A DNA stretch of 64,000 nucleotides from Hyphomicrobium sulfonivorans (GTDB lineage: Bacteria > Pseudomonadota > Alphaproteobacteria > Rhizobiales > Hyphomicrobiaceae), in assembly GCF_013306565.1 (NCBI RefSeq), contig NZ_PZPO01000004.1, positions 186,001 to 250,000 on the forward strand, written 5' to 3'. Position 1 is the first letter of the stretch. Each line of letters starts with the position of its first letter. Made by a program: the position numbers and the translations under genes. Under the pieces are notes generated by a model that was given only the letters and a program-made list of their open reading frames with translations, did not search any database and was not told the DNA's origin. This document shows positions 1-9,137 of the stretch, in pieces.

Positions 1-9
1 ACGCTGATG

Positions 10-33
10 GGCGGCCTCTGACGGGCCGCTTTT
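10..33 (+). terminator. Rho-independent terminator of an upstream gene
   Basis: A GC-rich stem of GCGGCC (11-16) and GGCCGC (24-29) closes a seven-base loop and is followed directly by TTTT. It probably ends a plus-strand gene lying before the window. Seen in sequence; not tested by folding. Confidence 0.6.
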
Positions 34-205
34 GCGCAAAGTCGGCGCGGCGTACTTGCCGAGGAATTAACAGTTTGCAGGGATAAGCAACTCAAGTGTC
101 AGCGGCGTGGCCGGAATGCCCGCCGCTGACGCGTTTTCCTTGCCTAATCGGCGCGGGCCGCGTACGGCAGCGCAATGCAAACGCCAATCTCTGGGGAGAG
201 CCACG

Positions 206-919
206 ATGAGCCAGGACGCCTTGAAAGTCGCAGCGGCTGAGCAGGCGCTGGAATACATCGAGGAGGGCATGCGCGTGGGCCTCGGCACCGGCTCGACAGC
301 GGCGAAGTTTGTCGAAGCGCTCGGCCGCAAGGTGGCGCAGGGCTTCAAGGTGACGTGTGTTGCGACCTCGGAAGTCACGCAGGCGCAGGCGCTCGCGCTG
401 GGCATTCAGATGTCGACACTGGACGACCAGCCCTATCTCGACATCACCGTTGACGGCGCCGATGAGATCGACGGCGCGCTGCGCCTTATCAAGGGCGGCG
501 GCGGCGCACTGCTGCGCGAGAAGATCGTTGCGACGGCATCGGGCGGCATGATCGTGATCGCGGATGCCTCCAAGCAGGTTGAAACGCTTGGCGCGTTTCC
601 GCTGCCGGTCGAGGTGGTGCCTTTCGGTCTGGCCGCGACGCGCAACATGATCTCGGCGCTGGCGATTGATGTCGGCTGCGAGGGCGACATCCGCATGCGC
701 ACGCTATCGGATGGCGCGCCGTTCCGCACCGACAGCGGCAACCTCATCCTCGATTGCCATTTCGGTCGCATCCCTGCGCCGGAAGAACTGGACGAGGCGC
801 TGAAGCTGGTGCCGGGCGTGGTGGAAAATGGCCTGTTCATTGGCATCGCCGATCTTGCCATCATTGCAGGCAGCGACGGCTTGACGGTTATCGGCGCTGA
901 GGAAAGCGACTTCCCATGA
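206..919 (+). CDS. rpiA: Ribose-5-phosphate isomerase A
   Basis: Interconverts ribose 5-phosphate and ribulose 5-phosphate in the non-oxidative pentose phosphate pathway, in the cytosol. The 237-residue product has the phosphate-binding GTGST loop at residues 27-31, the DGADEID segment with the catalytic aspartates, and [11 protein letters not shown], which carries the catalytic glutamate and lysine. Length is slightly above the roughly 220 residues of E. coli RpiA. The frame is open from 107, but ATG 206 was chosen because GGGGAGAG lies just upstream and the protein then starts at the family N-terminus. The stop overlaps the next start (ATGA at 916-919), so the two are probably translationally coupled. 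First gene of a four-gene plus-strand run. Confidence 0.95.
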   Translation: MSQDALKVAAAEQALEYIEEGMRVGLGTGSTAAKFVEALGRKVAQGFKVTCVATSEVTQAQALALGIQMSTLDDQPYLDITVDGADEIDGALRLIKGGGGALLREKIVATASGGMIVIADASKQVETLGAFPLPVEVVPFGLAATRNMISALAIDVGCEGDIRMRTLSDGAPFRTDSGNLILDCHFGRIPAPEELDEALKLVPGVVENGLFIGIADLAIIAGSDGLTVIGAEESDFP

Positions 920-1446
920 TCTCCAGAAATATGCGCGCGTCAGATTGCGCGATGCGCCGTGCGCTGATGGCGTGTGTGGTTGCGCTCGGCATCTTCGTCA
1001 GCGCTGCAACGGTTGCGGGCGTTCCGGCCTATGCCGAGGATGCCGCCGCTGGCCTTGAAGCGCAGCGCATCGCCGCCGCCCATGAATTGATGGAAGTGAC
1101 AGGCGTCAATGCTCAGCTCGACGGCATGGTCGATATCATGTCGCAAGGCTTCCGCAAGGGGGCTGGCGACGCGGGTGGTAAGACGGCCGCCGATAAAGCG
1201 GGCGAGGAATTCGACCGCTTCATGCAGCGCATGCTTTCCTATCGTCAGGCGATGCTTGATGACTTTGCCAAGATGTACGCGGATCGCGTCACGCTGGAGG
1301 AACTGCGCGCCGTGACCGAGTTCTATCGCTCGGATGCGGGGCAGAAGTTCATCAAGGCGATGCCGGAACTGATGCAGCAGGGCGGCCAGCTCGGCATCAA
1401 GTACAGCCAGAAAGCGCTGCAGGACATGAAGGACGCCAAGCCCTGA
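916..1446 (+). CDS. DUF2059 family exported protein
   Basis: 176 residues. An N-terminal signal peptide is clear: basic start, hydrophobic stretch at about 15-35, and an A-Y-A-E cleavage region near residue 41. The mature part is helical, and the block ending in [17 protein letters not shown] is typical of the DUF2059 family. The molecular role of the family is unknown to me; location should be periplasmic. It overlaps rpiA by four bases and precedes gor by 42 bases, so it is very likely cotranscribed with them. In other alphaproteobacteria DUF2059 genes also occur near rpiA and gor, so this is a conserved neighbourhood rather than an oddity. Confidence 0.85.
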   Translation: MISRNMRASDCAMRRALMACVVALGIFVSAATVAGVPAYAEDAAAGLEAQRIAAAHELMEVTGVNAQLDGMVDIMSQGFRKGAGDAGGKTAADKAGEEFDRFMQRMLSYRQAMLDDFAKMYADRVTLEELRAVTEFYRSDAGQKFIKAMPELMQQGGQLGIKYSQKALQDMKDAKP

Positions 1447-1488
1447 GCGGCAGCAGGGGCGGCACAAGGCGAGAGATGGCGGGCAAGC

Positions 1489-2874
1489 ATGACGACGCAA
1501 TATGATTACGACCTGTTCGTCATCGGTGCCGGATCCGGCGGTGTCCGCGCCGGCCGTATCGCCGCCGGCTATGGCGCGCGCGTTGCCATCGCCGAGGAAT
1601 ATCGCATCGGTGGTACGTGCGTGATCCGTGGCTGCGTGCCGAAGAAGCTTTATGTCTACGCCAGTCGCTTTGCCGATGAGTTTGAGGACGCGCGCGGCTT
1701 TGGCTGGAACGTCGGCGAGGTTTCGTTCGACTGGCCGACGCTGGTCGCCGCGAAGAACCGCGAGTTGAACCGGTTGGAGCAGGCTTACCGCGGCACGTTG
1801 GGCCGGGCGGGTGTTGAAGTTATTCCAGAGCGCGCCACCGTTGCCGGACCGAACACCGTGCGCCTGGAAACATCTGGCCGCACCGTAACGGCGGGCAAGA
1901 TCCTGATCGCGACCGGTGCAACGCCGTGGCTGGGCCCGGACATTCCAGGGCTTGAACATGTCATCACCTCTAACGAGGCGTTCGATCTGCCAGCGCTGCC
2001 CAAGAGCATCGTGATTGCCGGCGGCGGTTACATCGCGCTTGAGTTCGCCGGCATCTTCGCGCGGCTGGGCGTCGAGACGACGATTGTCTATCGTGGTGAC
2101 AAGGTGCTGCGCGGCTTCGACGAAGATCTGCGCGACCGTTTGATGGAAGCCTACACCAAGAGCGGCATTCGCTTCTGTCTCGGCCACGTATTCACGCGTA
2201 TTGAGAAAACCGATGCTGGCGTCGTCGGGCATCTTTCGAACGGCGAAACAGTAACCGCCGATCACATCATGTTCGCCATCGGCCGCACGCCGAACACGCG
2301 TGGGCTGGGGCTTGAGGATGTCGGCGTCGAACGCGGCTGGAACGGACATATCGTCGTCGATGAGTATTCCAGAACGTCGGTCGAGAGCATCTTCGCGGTT
2401 GGCGATGTGACCGACCGTCTGGCGCTGACACCGGCGGCAATCCGCGAAGGGCACGCGTTCGCCGACACCGAGTTCGGCGGCAACCCGCGCATGGTCGAAC
2501 ACACGATGATCCCCACGGCGGTATTCTCGACGCCTGAGGTTGCAAGCGTGGGATTGCCGGAGCATCTGGCGCGGGAGCGCTGTGCTGAGCTGCACATTTA
2601 CAAGGCGTCGTTCCGGCCGATGAAGGCTACGCTTTCAGGACGCGACGAGCGCATGTTCATGAAGCTGATCGTCGATGGCGAAAGCAATAAGGTGATCGGC
2701 TGTCACGTGCTGGGCGAAGACGCCGGTGAAATCATCCAGATGGCTGCGATTGCCCTGCGCATGGGCGCAACTAAAGCCGACTTCGACAACACCATGCCCT
2801 TGCATCCGAGCAGCGCGGAAGAGCTTGTGACCATGCGCGAGAAATGGATCGCGCCGACGGAAGCCGCCGGTTGA
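1489..2874 (+). CDS. gor: Glutathione-disulfide reductase
   Basis: A flavoenzyme that reduces oxidised glutathione with NADPH in the cytosol. The 461 residues show the FAD-binding GAGSGG at 13-18, the redox pair C44 and C49 in GGTCVIRGC, a second Rossmann motif (AGGGYIALE, near 175), basic residues after it that suit NADPH, and the C-terminal HPSSAEE with H439 and E444 as the acid-base pair. Length matches the family. CVIRGCVPKK favours glutathione reductase over dihydrolipoamide or mercuric reductase. No strong ribosome site precedes ATG 1489. It lies between the DUF2059 and SDR genes on the same strand. Confidence 0.95.
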   Translation: MTTQYDYDLFVIGAGSGGVRAGRIAAGYGARVAIAEEYRIGGTCVIRGCVPKKLYVYASRFADEFEDARGFGWNVGEVSFDWPTLVAAKNRELNRLEQAYRGTLGRAGVEVIPERATVAGPNTVRLETSGRTVTAGKILIATGATPWLGPDIPGLEHVITSNEAFDLPALPKSIVIAGGGYIALEFAGIFARLGVETTIVYRGDKVLRGFDEDLRDRLMEAYTKSGIRFCLGHVFTRIEKTDAGVVGHLSNGETVTADHIMFAIGRTPNTRGLGLEDVGVERGWNGHIVVDEYSRTSVESIFAVGDVTDRLALTPAAIREGHAFADTEFGGNPRMVEHTMIPTAVFSTPEVASVGLPEHLARERCAELHIYKASFRPMKATLSGRDERMFMKLIVDGESNKVIGCHVLGEDAGEIIQMAAIALRMGATKADFDNTMPLHPSSAEELVTMREKWIAPTEAAG

Positions 2875-2904
2875 TTTGATATCCGATAGTTGGAGAGTTT
2901 TTGA

Positions 2905-3660
2905 ATGGCCCGTTTGAAGGACAAGATTGCGCTCGTCACCGGTTCGGCTGCGGGTATCGGACTCGCAACGATTGAGCGCCTCGCTGCTGAGGGTGCGCAT
3001 GTTTACGTCACCGACGTCGATGGTGCAGGCGCTGAGAAAGCTGCGGCTGCGCTGGTTGCCAAGGGCCTGCACGCGACGGCGATGACGGTTGACGTCTCGC
3101 GCGGGCAGGATGTGACAGCACTGGTGCGCGCGATCGAGCAGCAGCACGGTCGGCTTGACGTGGTGGTGAACAACGCGGGCATCAACGTGCGCACCGATTT
3201 CCGCAACATGTCGGATGCCGACTGGGTGCGACTGCGCGAGGTGAACCTTGACGGCATGGTGCGTATTGCACGCGATACGTTTCCGCTGATGAAGGCATCG
3301 GGCAAGGCGTCGCTGATCAATCTGGCGTCGATCATGGGCCATCGCGGCATGCGCACGCTGGCGGCCTATGGCGCCACCAAGGGCGCGATGTCAGCACTGA
3401 CACGCGGGCTGGCGGTAGAATATGCGCCGTTCGGCATCCGCGTGAATGCGCTGGCGCCAGGCTTCATCGAAACCGCGCTGACCGAGCGCGTGCTGCGCAT
3501 CGAGGCGTTCTCGAAGGCGCTGCTGGAGCAGACGCCGCTGCGCCGCTTCGGTTCAGGCGAGGATGTCGCCAACGCGGTGCTGTTCTTTGCGTCCGATGAG
3601 AGCGCGTACATCACCGGCGCGGAACTCGCGATCGACGGCGGTATGCAGGCGGCGCTTTAG
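2905..3660 (+). CDS. SDR family NAD(P)-dependent oxidoreductase
   Basis: A classical short-chain dehydrogenase of 251 residues. It has the cofactor motif TGSAAGIG (12-19), D37 at the end of strand two, which favours NAD over NADP, NNAG, a catalytic serine in the LASIMG region and the YGATK Tyr-Lys pair near 153-157. The end (ELAIDGGMQA) is typical of glucose dehydrogenase or 3-oxoacyl reductase-like members. The substrate cannot be read from sequence. GGAGAG upstream supports ATG 2905. It lies 30 bases after gor, so it is probably the last gene of that operon. It converges on the GCS2 gene with a 46-base gap in which I see no clear terminator. Confidence 0.9.
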   Translation: MARLKDKIALVTGSAAGIGLATIERLAAEGAHVYVTDVDGAGAEKAAAALVAKGLHATAMTVDVSRGQDVTALVRAIEQQHGRLDVVVNNAGINVRTDFRNMSDADWVRLREVNLDGMVRIARDTFPLMKASGKASLINLASIMGHRGMRTLAAYGATKGAMSALTRGLAVEYAPFGIRVNALAPGFIETALTERVLRIEAFSKALLEQTPLRRFGSGEDVANAVLFFASDESAYITGAELAIDGGMQAAL

Positions 3661-3706
3661 CGGGATAGCGCGCGAACGCGGGCCACCCGTGTAGACGCTG
3701 GGTGCC

Positions 3707-4846
3707 TTACACGTCGCAGCCTTCCACCGTTTCGGCGATGAGACCATCGACGACGCCGACGAGCGCTTCCGCCTGCGTCGCGCCCAGTGATTGCAGATGG
3801 CGATAGCGCGTCACCTGTCGGTCGGCGCTGGTGCCGCCGGTGGCGATGTTCAACGCGTGGCGCACCTCGCGTTCGCAGCCGAGCGCGGCGGCATCTTCGG
3901 CCAGCAAGCCGGTGAGCTCGGCGATCAGCGTGGCGAACGGCACGAGCTTGCCCTGGCCGAAATCGAACAGAGATTCGGTGACGCCATAACGCTGCGCGCG
4001 CCAGCGGTTTTCCTCGATCAGAAACGCGGGATATGAGCGCCATTTCTGATTGGCGCGGCGCAGGCGATACAACATCCGCAGCGTGCAGGCGTAGAGTGCG
4101 GCGATGCTGAGGGCGTCGTCCAGCCGCGTGCACACATCGGTGACGCGCATTTCCAGCGTCGGGAAACGGGCGGAGGGCCGCAGATCCCACCAGATCTTGG
4201 TCGCGTCCTCGATGACGCCGTTGCGCAGCAGCACATTGATGGTGCGCTCATATTCGGTGAAGCTTTCGAACCGTTGCGGCAGTCCGGTACGTGGCAGCTC
4301 ATGGAACACCGCGAGGCGGTAGCTTTTGAGGCCGGTATCCTCGCCCTGCCAGAACGGCGATGAAGTAGACAGCATCAGGAAGTGGGGCAGGAAATATCGC
4401 ACCTGATTCATCAGGTCGATGCGCATATCCGGGTCGTCGATGGCCACATGCACATGCATGCCGCAAATCGCCAAGCGCCGCCCGATGCCGCCGAAATCTT
4501 CCGCCAGCGCCTGATAGCGGGGTTTGGGGGTGGTCTCGAGACCGGAGCGATCGGCGAAGGGATGGGTAGAGGCGGCGATGGGGGCCATGCCGAAACGCGC
4601 AGCAATCCGCGCAATGGTGCCCCGCAACCGCGCCAACTCCTTCCGCGCCGCCGCGAAATCATTGTGAACGCTGGTCCCAACCTCGATCTGGGAGCGGAAA
4701 AACTCCGGGGCGACCTGTTTGCCCAGCTCCGCCTCGCTGATCCGCATCAGTTCTTCCGGGGCGGCTGCGAAGTGGCGCGATTCCAGGTCGACGAGGTGGT
4801 ATTCTTCCTCGATCCCAAAGGTAAACGAAGGTGCCACGGTGCCCAT
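3707..4846 (-). CDS. Glutamate-cysteine ligase-like carboxylate-amine ligase (GCS2, YbdK type)
   Basis: 379 residues of the GCS2 family, which joins a carboxylate (glutamate in tested members) to an amine such as cysteine with ATP. The N-terminus carries the family signature FGIEEEYHLVD. CGMHVHVAI lies near the middle and DLRPSARFPTLEMRVTD follows, both typical of YbdK-type enzymes. The frame is open from 4879, but ATG 4846 has AAGGAG seven bases upstream and begins at the conserved N-terminus. YbdK of E. coli has only weak glutamate-cysteine ligase activity, so the true substrate is uncertain. It converges on the gor operon, a suggestive glutathione context. Confidence 0.88.
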   Translation of the reverse strand: MGTVAPSFTFGIEEEYHLVDLESRHFAAAPEELMRISEAELGKQVAPEFFRSQIEVGTSVHNDFAAARKELARLRGTIARIAARFGMAPIAASTHPFADRSGLETTPKPRYQALAEDFGGIGRRLAICGMHVHVAIDDPDMRIDLMNQVRYFLPHFLMLSTSSPFWQGEDTGLKSYRLAVFHELPRTGLPQRFESFTEYERTINVLLRNGVIEDATKIWWDLRPSARFPTLEMRVTDVCTRLDDALSIAALYACTLRMLYRLRRANQKWRSYPAFLIEENRWRAQRYGVTESLFDFGQGKLVPFATLIAELTGLLAEDAAALGCEREVRHALNIATGGTSADRQVTRYRHLQSLGATQAEALVGVVDGLIAETVEGCDV

Positions 4847-4994
4847 GCAGTGCTCCTTGAACCTATGCGATCGGAGCATGGCCGGAATACTGGTCAGGCC
4901 GCCCGAGGTAGCTTATATGCTGCGACTACTGGCATAATGATTTAAAACCGATGCGCTTGCGTTACCGCGCTGGCGCGCCGAAGGAGTTTTGGAA

Positions 4995-6395
4995 ATGGCG
5001 GCAAACTGGTCTCCGGACAGTTGGAGGAGCAAGCCGATCGTTCAGGTTCCGGATTACCCGGATCTGGCGGCTTTGGCTGATGTCGAGGCTAAGATTGCTT
5101 CTTTTCCGCCGCTGGTGTTCGCCGGTGAGGCAGACAAGCTGAAGCGTGCGCTGGGTGAAGTGGCCCAGGGCAAGGCCTTCCTGTTGCAGGGCGGCGACTG
5201 CGCTGAAAGCTTCGCTGAGCATGGCGCCAACCATATCCGCGAGCTGTTCCGCGTCTTCCTGCAGATGGCGGTGGTGCTGACCTATGCCGGCGGTGTGCCG
5301 GTGGTGAAGGTTGGGCGCATCGCGGGCCAGTTCGCCAAGCCGCGTTCCTCGTCCACCGAGACGCGTGACGGCGTGGAGCTGCCCAGCTATCGCGGCGACA
5401 TCATCAACGGTGGCGGTTTCACCGAGGCCGAGCGCATCCCTGATCCGCAGCGCCAGCTTGAGGCCTATCGCCAGTCGGCAGCGACGCTGAACCTGCTGCG
5501 CGCGTTCTCCGAGGGTGGCTATGCCAGCCTCGACAACGTGCTGCGCTGGCTGCTCGACTTCGAGCACAAGAGCCCGTTCGGCCAGAAGTATCACGAGATG
5601 GGCGAGCAGATTCACACCGCGCTGCGGTTCATGGAATCGTGCGGCGTCACTCCGGAAACCGTGCCTGCGCTGGGTCGGACGGCATTCTACACCAGCCACG
5701 AGGCGCTGCTGCTCGGCTATGAGCAGGCGCTTGTGCGGCGGGACGAGGCTGGCGGCAGTCAGGCGCCCTATGCAACTTCGGGCCATATGCTCTGGATCGG
5801 CGACCGCACGCGGCAGCCCGATCACGCGCATATCGAGTTCTGTCGTGGCGTGCGCAATCCGATTGGCATCAAGGTCGGCCCGTCGCTGGATGCCGATGGC
5901 TTGCTGCGCCTGATCGACATTCTGAACCCGACCGACGAGCCGGGCCGCCTGACGCTGATCTGCCGCTTCGGCGCCGACAAGGTCGAGAAGCATCTGCCGG
6001 GTCTGATCCGTGCCGTGGAGCGCGATGGCCGCATCGTGCTGTGGTCGTGCGATCCGATGCACGGCAACACGATAAGCGCCACCAATGGCTTCAAGACGCG
6101 TCCGTTCGAGCGCATCCTGAAGGAAGCCGAGAGCTTCTTCGACATCCACCGCGCCGAGGGCACCTATGCCGGCGGCATCCATGTCGAGATGACCGGCTCA
6201 CCGGTGACGGAATGCACGGGCGGCGCGGCGGCCAACATCTCCGAGGCGCAGCTGAAGGAGCGTTACGACACGCTCTGCGATCCGCGTCTCAATGCCGATC
6301 AGTCGCTGGAGCTGGCTTTCCTGATCGCCGAGCGGCTGAAGCAGGAGCGCGAAGAGGCTTTGCGCGCGCCTGAGCCGCTGGTCGCGCTGGGCTGA
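4995..6395 (+). CDS. aroG: Class II 3-deoxy-7-phosphoheptulonate synthase
   Basis: First step of the shikimate pathway: condenses phosphoenolpyruvate and erythrose 4-phosphate to DAHP, in the cytosol. The 466-residue product is the plant- and Mycobacterium-like class II type. It shows GGDCAESF near 60, [33 protein letters not shown] and [15 protein letters not shown], which supply metal and phosphate ligands. ATG 4995 is chosen because AAGGAG at 4981-4986 stands eight bases before it; a TTG six bases earlier would be too close. It is monocistronic, ending at a strong terminator. The symbol is loosely applied, since class II enzymes are named differently between species. Confidence 0.93.
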   Translation: MAANWSPDSWRSKPIVQVPDYPDLAALADVEAKIASFPPLVFAGEADKLKRALGEVAQGKAFLLQGGDCAESFAEHGANHIRELFRVFLQMAVVLTYAGGVPVVKVGRIAGQFAKPRSSSTETRDGVELPSYRGDIINGGGFTEAERIPDPQRQLEAYRQSAATLNLLRAFSEGGYASLDNVLRWLLDFEHKSPFGQKYHEMGEQIHTALRFMESCGVTPETVPALGRTAFYTSHEALLLGYEQALVRRDEAGGSQAPYATSGHMLWIGDRTRQPDHAHIEFCRGVRNPIGIKVGPSLDADGLLRLIDILNPTDEPGRLTLICRFGADKVEKHLPGLIRAVERDGRIVLWSCDPMHGNTISATNGFKTRPFERILKEAESFFDIHRAEGTYAGGIHVEMTGSPVTECTGGAAANISEAQLKERYDTLCDPRLNADQSLELAFLIAERLKQEREEALRAPEPLVALG

Positions 6396-6452
6396 GCTAC
6401 TACGCGTGCGCGGCGGGAGTAGCCCCCGTCGCGGTGAAGAAAATGCGATGCA

Positions 6453-6490
6453 ACGGCCGGTGGGGAAACTCACCGGCCGTTTTCGTTTTT
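6453..6490 (+). terminator. Rho-independent terminator after the DAHP synthase gene
   Basis: A perfect 10-bp stem, ACGGCCGGTG (6453-6462) with CACCGGCCGT (6471-6480), extends by two pairs to a GAAA tetraloop and is followed by TTTCGTTTTT. It lies between the convergent DAHP synthase and recG genes and is oriented for the former. Confidence 0.9.
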
Positions 6491-6528
6491 CACATTGAAG
6501 CGGAGGCTGGGCGCGCGCCGCGCTTTAC

Positions 6529-8646
6529 CTAAGCGGCGCGGAACAGGCGCACGGCTTCATCGCACTCGAAGATGTACAGCAGCGTGCGCAGCGCTTGACC
6601 GCGTGGTGTCGCCAGCATTGGATCGGCGGCTAACAGCATGCGGGCGTCATCGCGCGCGGCTTCCAGCAGATCGGCAAAGCCCGGCACCTCTGCAACGCGG
6701 AAACCGGGCGTGCCGCTCTGGCGTGCGCCCAGCACCTCGCCGCCGCCGCGCAGCTCCAGATCCTTCTCGGCGATGAGGAAGCCGTCTTCGGTTTCTTCCA
6801 TCATCTCCAGCCTTGCGCGCGCGGTCTCGCCCAGCGGCGCCTTGTACAGCAGCATGCAGAAGCTTTCACGCTGACCGCGCCCGACGCGACCGCGCAACTG
6901 ATGCAACTGCGCCAGACCGAAACGCTCGGCGTGCTCGATCACCATGATGTTGGCGTTGGGCACGTTGACGCCAACTTCGATCACCGTGGTGGCGACGAGA
7001 ATTTTTAGCTGGCCGTCGGCGAACGCAGCCATAGCTGCGTCCTTCGCCGTGGCGGCCATTGCGCCGTGCAACAGGCCGACATTCTCCGCGCCAAATATCT
7101 GCGCTAGATGCGCGTGGCGTTCTTCCGCAGCGGCAAGATCGGAAACGTCGGACGATTCAATCAGCGGGCAGACCCAATAAACCTGCGCACCCTCGGCCAG
7201 CTGTGAGCGTAAGCGCTCTATCAGCTTTTCCATCGAATCCGTCGGCAGCTTGCGCGTCACGATTGGTTTGCGGCCCGGCGGCTTTTCCGTCAGACGCGAT
7301 ACATCGAGATCGCCGTAGTGGGTCATCACCAGCGTGCGCGGAATAGGCGTTGCGGTCATCACCAGCACGTCGGTGCCCTTGGCGCCGCCCTTCGACTGCA
7401 GCGACAGACGCTGATGCACGCCGAAACGGTGTTGCTCGTCGATAACCGCGAAGGCGAGGTCGTGGAACAGAACGTCGGGCTGGAACAGCGCGTGCGTGCC
7501 GATGATGATGTCGATCTCGCCCGACGCCAGCCGCTTCAGAATTTCGGTGCGGATGCGGCCCTTTTCGCGCCCCGTCAGCAGACCGATGCGCAACCCGGCC
7601 TGCTCCGCCAGCGGCGCCATGGTTTCCAGATGCTGACGCGCGAGCACTTCCGTTGGCGCCATCAACGCCGCCTGCGCACCCGATTCCACCGCGATCGCCA
7701 TCGCCATCAGCGCGACAACGGTTTTGCCCGAGCCAACGTCGCCCTGTAGCAGGCGCAGCATGCGGCGCGGCGCGGCCATGTCGGCCTCAATCTCGCGCAG
7801 GGCATCGCGTTGCGAGTTGGTGAGCTTGAAGGGCAGGGCGGCGCTTAGGCGCGTGCGCACGCTGCCATCGCCGGTGACGCTGCGGCCGGGGCGGTTCTTG
7901 AAGTTCTGCCGTACCAGCGCCAGCGCAATCTGCCCTGCCAGCAGCTCATCATAGGCGAGGCGCTGACACGGTGGGCCGGAAGCGGAAATGTCTTCGGCGT
8001 CCACGGGCCGGTGCAGCCGTTGCAGTGCCTCATCGAACGTCGGCCAGGCGCGCTTTGCCAGCCATGTCGGCTCCTGCCATTCCGGCACTGGCGCAAGCTT
8101 GTCGACAGCCTGCCGCGCGGCCTTCTGCACGATCTTGCCGGAAAGGCCCGCCGTCAGCGGATACACCGGCTCCAGCAACGGCAGATCATCGCGCGCTTCC
8201 GGCGGCACGATGTAATCGGGATGCGTCATCTGCAGCTTGTCGGTGTAGCGCTCCACACGACCGGAAACATAACGCTCCTCGCCGACGGGAAGCTGCCGCT
8301 CGATGAACTTGCGCTCGGCATGGAAGAAAATCAGATCCAGTTTGCCGGTGTCATCTTCAACGCGCACCCGGTACGGCGCGCGGGATTTGCCCCGCGGCGG
8401 CGCGGCATGCTTCAGCACCCGCACTTTCAGCGTGGCGATGCTGCCGGGAACGGCGTCGGCGATGGAGGGCTCGGCGCGGCGATCGACGACGCCGGTCGGC
8501 AGATGCCACAGCAAATCCATCACCCGCGGCTCGGTAATGCCTGCCGGCAGGTTGACGCACTTCTTCATAAGCAGAAGCAGGCGCGGCCCGATCCCGGAAA
8601 GGGATTGCAGCGAAGCGAACAGGGGCGTCAACTCATGGGGCCGCAT
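6529..8646 (-). CDS. recG: ATP-dependent DNA helicase RecG
   Basis: Remodels stalled forks and Holliday junctions. The 705 residues carry an N-terminal wedge/OB region (SGIGPRLLLLMKK, then RVEDDTGKLDLIFFH), Walker A GDVGSGKT, the DEQH box in VIDEQHRFGV, TATPIPRT, and a second helicase lobe ending in LRGRVGRG. That is close to the E. coli length (693). The frame is open from 8733, but ATG 8646 gives the conserved N-terminus; its ribosome site is weak (GAGGC about 12 bases upstream). It is divergent from sdhE-mfd, and the roughly 190-base gap must hold both promoters. The recG-sdhE-mfd block is common in alphaproteobacteria. Confidence 0.95.
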   Translation of the reverse strand: MRPHELTPLFASLQSLSGIGPRLLLLMKKCVNLPAGITEPRVMDLLWHLPTGVVDRRAEPSIADAVPGSIATLKVRVLKHAAPPRGKSRAPYRVRVEDDTGKLDLIFFHAERKFIERQLPVGEERYVSGRVERYTDKLQMTHPDYIVPPEARDDLPLLEPVYPLTAGLSGKIVQKAARQAVDKLAPVPEWQEPTWLAKRAWPTFDEALQRLHRPVDAEDISASGPPCQRLAYDELLAGQIALALVRQNFKNRPGRSVTGDGSVRTRLSAALPFKLTNSQRDALREIEADMAAPRRMLRLLQGDVGSGKTVVALMAMAIAVESGAQAALMAPTEVLARQHLETMAPLAEQAGLRIGLLTGREKGRIRTEILKRLASGEIDIIIGTHALFQPDVLFHDLAFAVIDEQHRFGVHQRLSLQSKGGAKGTDVLVMTATPIPRTLVMTHYGDLDVSRLTEKPPGRKPIVTRKLPTDSMEKLIERLRSQLAEGAQVYWVCPLIESSDVSDLAAAEERHAHLAQIFGAENVGLLHGAMAATAKDAAMAAFADGQLKILVATTVIEVGVNVPNANIMVIEHAERFGLAQLHQLRGRVGRGQRESFCMLLYKAPLGETARARLEMMEETEDGFLIAEKDLELRGGGEVLGARQSGTPGFRVAEVPGFADLLEAARDDARMLLAADPMLATPRGQALRTLLYIFECDEAVRLFRAA

Positions 8647-8837
8647 GTTGGCCAGCGCCTCAACGAAAACCGACAGAAATGCCAAAGCGCCGCAGCGGAC
8701 AGCGCAGTGCGGTTCCGCGCGCCCTTTGCGCAATGGAAAACGGGCGTTATATCAACGCCCGAGGCCGTTGCGAGGGTGGCGGCCGCTCAGCGCGGCGTCA
8801 AGCCTTGCGCGCCGGTTATCCAAGAAAGCGGTTGTTC

Positions 8838-9137
8838 ATGCACGACGATCTTCAAATCCGCCGCCGCCGTGCTGCTTATCGGGCTGCGCACCGGGGCACC
8901 AAGGAGATGGACATCGTGCTGGGGCGCTATGCTGATGCGCACATTGAAAGCATGACGGCCGAAGCGTTGACGCTGTTCGAAGAACTGCTGGCTGAGGCCG
9001 ATCCGGTCATCACGCGCTGGTTTACAGCCGGAACGGATGGCGAGGAAGCCGGGCAATTGACGGGGCTTGTCGCGGACCTGCGCGCCTTTCACGGACTGGA
9101 GCACGGCGTCTCCGGTGTATTTCTGGAGACGAGATGA
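8838..9137 (+). CDS. sdhE: FAD assembly factor SdhE
   Basis: A 99-residue DUF339/SdhE protein. The family promotes covalent attachment of FAD to succinate dehydrogenase subunit A in the cytosol; the E. coli member was once called CptB. The diagnostic RGTKEMD segment (RGxxE motif) is at about residues 21-27 and is followed by the acidic helical bundle (TLFEELLAEADP). The frame extends upstream, but ATG 8838 matches the usual N-terminus and length. Its stop overlaps the mfd start (ATGA at 9134-9137), so the two genes are coupled. The sdh genes themselves are not in the window. Confidence 0.9.
   Translation: MHDDLQIRRRRAAYRAAHRGTKEMDIVLGRYADAHIESMTAEALTLFEELLAEADPVITRWFTAGTDGEEAGQLTGLVADLRAFHGLEHGVSGVFLETR

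Noticed and set aside
940-2595. Long open frame of 551 codons on the minus strand across the DUF2059 and gor genes
   Set aside because: It lies opposite two well-supported genes and its translation has no domain; a codon-bias shadow of GC-rich DNA.
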